DNA of 64,000 nucleotides from Serendipita indica DSM 11827. Lineage: Eukaryota > Basidiomycota > Agaricomycetes > Sebacinales > Serendipitaceae. The notes under the pieces are model-generated. The model was not told where the DNA came from and searched no databases. It was given only the letters and a program-made list of their open reading frames with translations. The DNA lies in contig CAJVGD010000005.1 in the NCBI GenBank assembly GCA_910890315.1, forward strand, positions 496,001 to 560,000, written 5' to 3'. Positions 61,750-64,000 of this stretch are shown here, in pieces; the stretch's first letter is position 1, and every line of letters begins with the position of its first letter. Position numbers and translations under genes: made by a program.

Positions 61750-62865
61750 ATGCCGCTCCTCAAGCCACGACCATCTGCAAGGCACGCCAACTCTTCGTCG
61801 TCGAGCATCTTTTCTTTTCGGAGTTCATCGAGCAGAAACACCATCGCAAAGCCCCGACCGTCGACGATATGGAACGCTACCCCCTCAGTTGCTCAGCTCT
61901 GCGTCGTCTGCAAGGTTTCCACCGCCAGGGCGGATAGCGTCTTTTGCGGTGCGACCTGTATGAACCGCGCCCAGAATTTTGGTCCACACTTGGCAGCACT
62001 CGATTCTACACATCCAATGTACACTACTAGTACGTCTCAAACAATACCTAGGGAAGACACAGAGGCTTACCACCTTCGTCGTCCAGTCACACAACTCTTT
62101 TCCAAAGGCTGGAGTCACGATACTCCAATACCAGTAATCGAAAAGATTTACGCAGTCGTAGCTCCAGAGAACAGACACAATGCCTATCGCGCCTACAGGC
62201 ACGTTCTCCTCCACGTCTCTCGACACCGTTCGCTGATCTTATTGATATAGGAACCGTATCGAGTTAAAGCGCAAGTATATACCCAAAGGAAGCAAACCCG
62301 GCAACGAGCAATGGCGCTGGCATGGCACATTTTGCGGGTGTTCCATAACTACCTACACGTCCACAGGCTCCATCTGCTCCGAACGGTCTTGTTCCCTCTG
62401 CGGTATCATTCGCAACTCTTACGACATCTCATGGTCCGGGCAGAAATGGGGAAGGTAACGTTTAGCCCTCATCCAGCTGTTTTCGCTTCTGACGCATCAA
62501 CACAGATACGGAAGAGGTATCTACACGACATGCACATCCTCAAAAGCTGCCGACTACGCACGCACTCCACCGACCAACCCACTCAAGGCGCTCATTCTCA
62601 ACGACGTCGTGATTGGCAAAGGCGCCGAGATTGCAGGCGACATGCCAAACATGACCGAACCGCCATCAGGCTACGACTCGGTATGTGAGCTCCTAATGGG
62701 AGTTTCCCTCCATCTGATTATCCCCAATAGGTACTTGCCGTCCCAAGCAAGCGCCTTCATCGCGGCGGTGCACCTCGTGGGCTCAACTACGATGAGACTG
62801 TCGTATACAACAACTCTGCCATTCGACCGATGTACATCATTCTGTATCTCCCACTTCCCGCATAG
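61750..62865 (+). CDS. PARP-domain (TiPARP-like) protein, copy B
   Basis: The start MPLLKPRPSARHANSSSSSI at 61750; Cys motif LCVVCKVSTARADSVFCGAT with CMNRAQ; TQLFSKGWSHDTPIPVIEKI; YAVVAPENRHNAYRAYR; SKPGNEQWRWHGTFCGC; SICSERSCSLCGIIRNSYDI; a short intron, then YGRGIYTT-type sequence; LKALILNDVVIGKGAEIAG; and the full family ending NYDETVVYNNSAIRPMYII with LYLPLPA. The H-Y-E triad is complete and the C-terminus is regular, so this is the better-preserved copy. Introns lie near 62033-62085, 62200-62251, 62456-62505 and 62682-62731. It probably transfers ADP-ribose from NAD+; the target is unknown. It is divergent from the small TM gene and convergent with the Nop9-like gene. Confidence 0.83.
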
Positions 62866-62977
62866 CTTTCAATCTCAACTCTGGCCTCAAACGGACATTC
62901 AAGATCGGACGTCTTGGTTTCTCCTCGTCACCTACAATACGAATACATGGTCGCCATAGCGCAATAGGCAATAACCA

Positions 62978-64000
62978 TCACCCTTTTCGCCGTTTAGTCG
63001 TCTCGTTCTTTGGTGCAGCCTTGATGGCGTTCAAGACGCTCTCAAGATCCTTGGGCTTTGGTTTTTCTTCCGCCACTGTCGTCTTGCTGGCCCCAATAGG
63101 AGTCGCAGATGATTGGGCAGAGACTTTGCCGAAACGGTTCTCCTTTACGCCAGCAAATAGGGCATCAATCTCGTCGCCCTCCTCCTCTCGTTTCCTCTTG
63201 CGTTGTCTCTTCTTCTCTTTCCCTCCCTCGTCACCTTCCATCTCTTGTCCTTCTACTCCCGCCGTATGCACCCCTTTGCTTGTTCCCGTACTGTCTTTGT
63301 TCGGTTTGGTTTCGACTGGGACGTTGTGCTGCTTTTGTACTTGCGAATTGGAATCGACGACCTGCGCCCCCACGGTTTCTCTCGACTGCATTGCCTTCCA
63401 TTCTTCCGGTTTACGTTGGAGAAGTGTAAGTTGGAGCTTGCGCGCGAAAAACTTTCCGTAGTACGATGCGCTGAGCGTCTGTTGATGTGGGATCAAACTC
63501 CGTGCAATCTTTTCCTGCAAATTAATTAGTATTCACTCAGCAAAGCAGAACAAGCAGTGAAGAAGAAGAGAAAGAACAATGTACCTTGAGATACGGATCC
63601 GCATACGCCCAGAATCGGTCCCCGACGCGACTTCCGATTCGATCATCGACGAGCCTCTCATAGTTTCCGATGTACGCCAACACGACAGCGCGCTTCGATT
63701 TACGAGAGAGTGTAGGTGATTCGATCATCGCGTCTACGACGCGCGAGCTCGTGGCATTGTGTGAGAGAGCGAGCTTGGTGTCTGCCGGGAGGTCCTCGAA
63801 ACTGGCAATGTCCGACGGCATTAGTATCTGCAATCTGCATTTAGCGTGATGAAACATGCCTTTTAACGATGATCTCGTTGTGCGGACTTGGGAGGCGCAG
63901 GATTGCTTGAAGGAGCAAAACGCCTTGCACAGAAACGGTATCGGCCCGACTTTCGTTTTGTGGATTCTGATGAGTCTTAGATCCAATAGTTCACAATTAG
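62978..64000 (-). CDS. NOP9: Nop9-like Pumilio-repeat nucleolar protein, 3' part only
   Basis: The gene enters from the right edge; its 5' part is outside the window. Pumilio-type sequence is visible in MPSDIASFEDLPADTKLALS, HNATSSRVVDAMIESPTLSR and YERLVDDRIGSRVGDRFWAY, then ADPYLK joined across an intron to EKIARSLIPHQQTLSASYYG and KFFARKLQLTLLQRKPEEWK. The pattern DRxGSRVGDRFW and the RKPEEW end are typical of Nop9. The C-terminal tail is charged with a Lys/Arg cluster (KEKKRQRKRKREEE), like a nucleolar signal, and ends ETTKRRKG. Nop9 binds pre-rRNA and restrains Nob1 cleavage during 40S maturation. Together with Rrp3 it gives the window two 18S-pathway factors, by chance as far as I can tell. 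Confidence 0.8.

Larger units (their letters stand above)
57300..62865. repeat. tandem segmental duplication, unit B
   Basis: Order: degenerate X' (+), kinase B (-), small TM gene (-), PARP-domain gene B (+). It follows unit A directly. The kinase and PARP genes are whole; X' is not. Confidence 0.82.

Overview
The window is nuclear DNA from a filamentous basidiomycete. Genes are dense, introns are many and short (about 45-90 nt, GT..AG), spacers are small, and most proteins are conserved eukaryotic housekeeping families. The combination of NACHT-WD40 proteins, TKL-like kinases with an HGDLK catalytic loop, and zinc-motif PARP-domain proteins suggests an Agaricomycete. A Rhizoctonia/Ceratobasidium relative is my best guess from recall, not proven here.

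Layout. 1-21 kb: two paralogous NACHT-WD40 genes lie in inverted orientation (9-4783 minus, apparently intact; 16218-21057 plus, with two frame breaks). They enclose cytochrome b5, a large disordered protein of unknown function, a forkhead transcription factor, a tandem pair of DUF2470 membrane proteins and a PCI protein like Thp1/PCID2. 21-50 kb is a conserved core: a Rim15-like PAS/AGC kinase with a response-regulator receiver, mitochondrial S18, proteasome Rpn11, an Aim32-like protein, DEAD-box Rrp3, a Cyc2-like flavoprotein, importin-11/Kap120, a propeller-like protein of unknown function, poly(A) polymerase, an RBMX2/Ist3 splicing factor, eIF3d and acetoacetyl-CoA synthetase.

50.7-63 kb is the accessory part. 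A cassette of unknown gene X (+), TKL-like kinase (-), small single-TM protein (-) and PARP-domain protein (+) is present twice in tandem, about 5.5 kb apart. The copies have decayed unevenly: X is full only in unit A, the small TM gene is whole only in unit B, and a third, N-terminally truncated PARP copy lies in opposite orientation inside unit A. The window ends inside the 3' part of a Nop9-like Pumilio gene.

The core genes cover mRNA making and export (forkhead, Thp1-like, Pap1, RBMX2), ribosome biogenesis and translation (Rrp3, Nop9, eIF3d, mS18), protein turnover (Rpn11) and mitochondrial or lipid redox (Cyb5, Cyc2, Aim32, AACS). They are not an operon-like pathway. The most unusual content is the duplicated kinase/ADP-ribosyltransferase cassette and the inverted NLR-like pair, both typical of fast-evolving recognition or conflict loci. 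I saw no rRNA, tRNA, CRISPR array, retroelement or DNA transposon that I could support.
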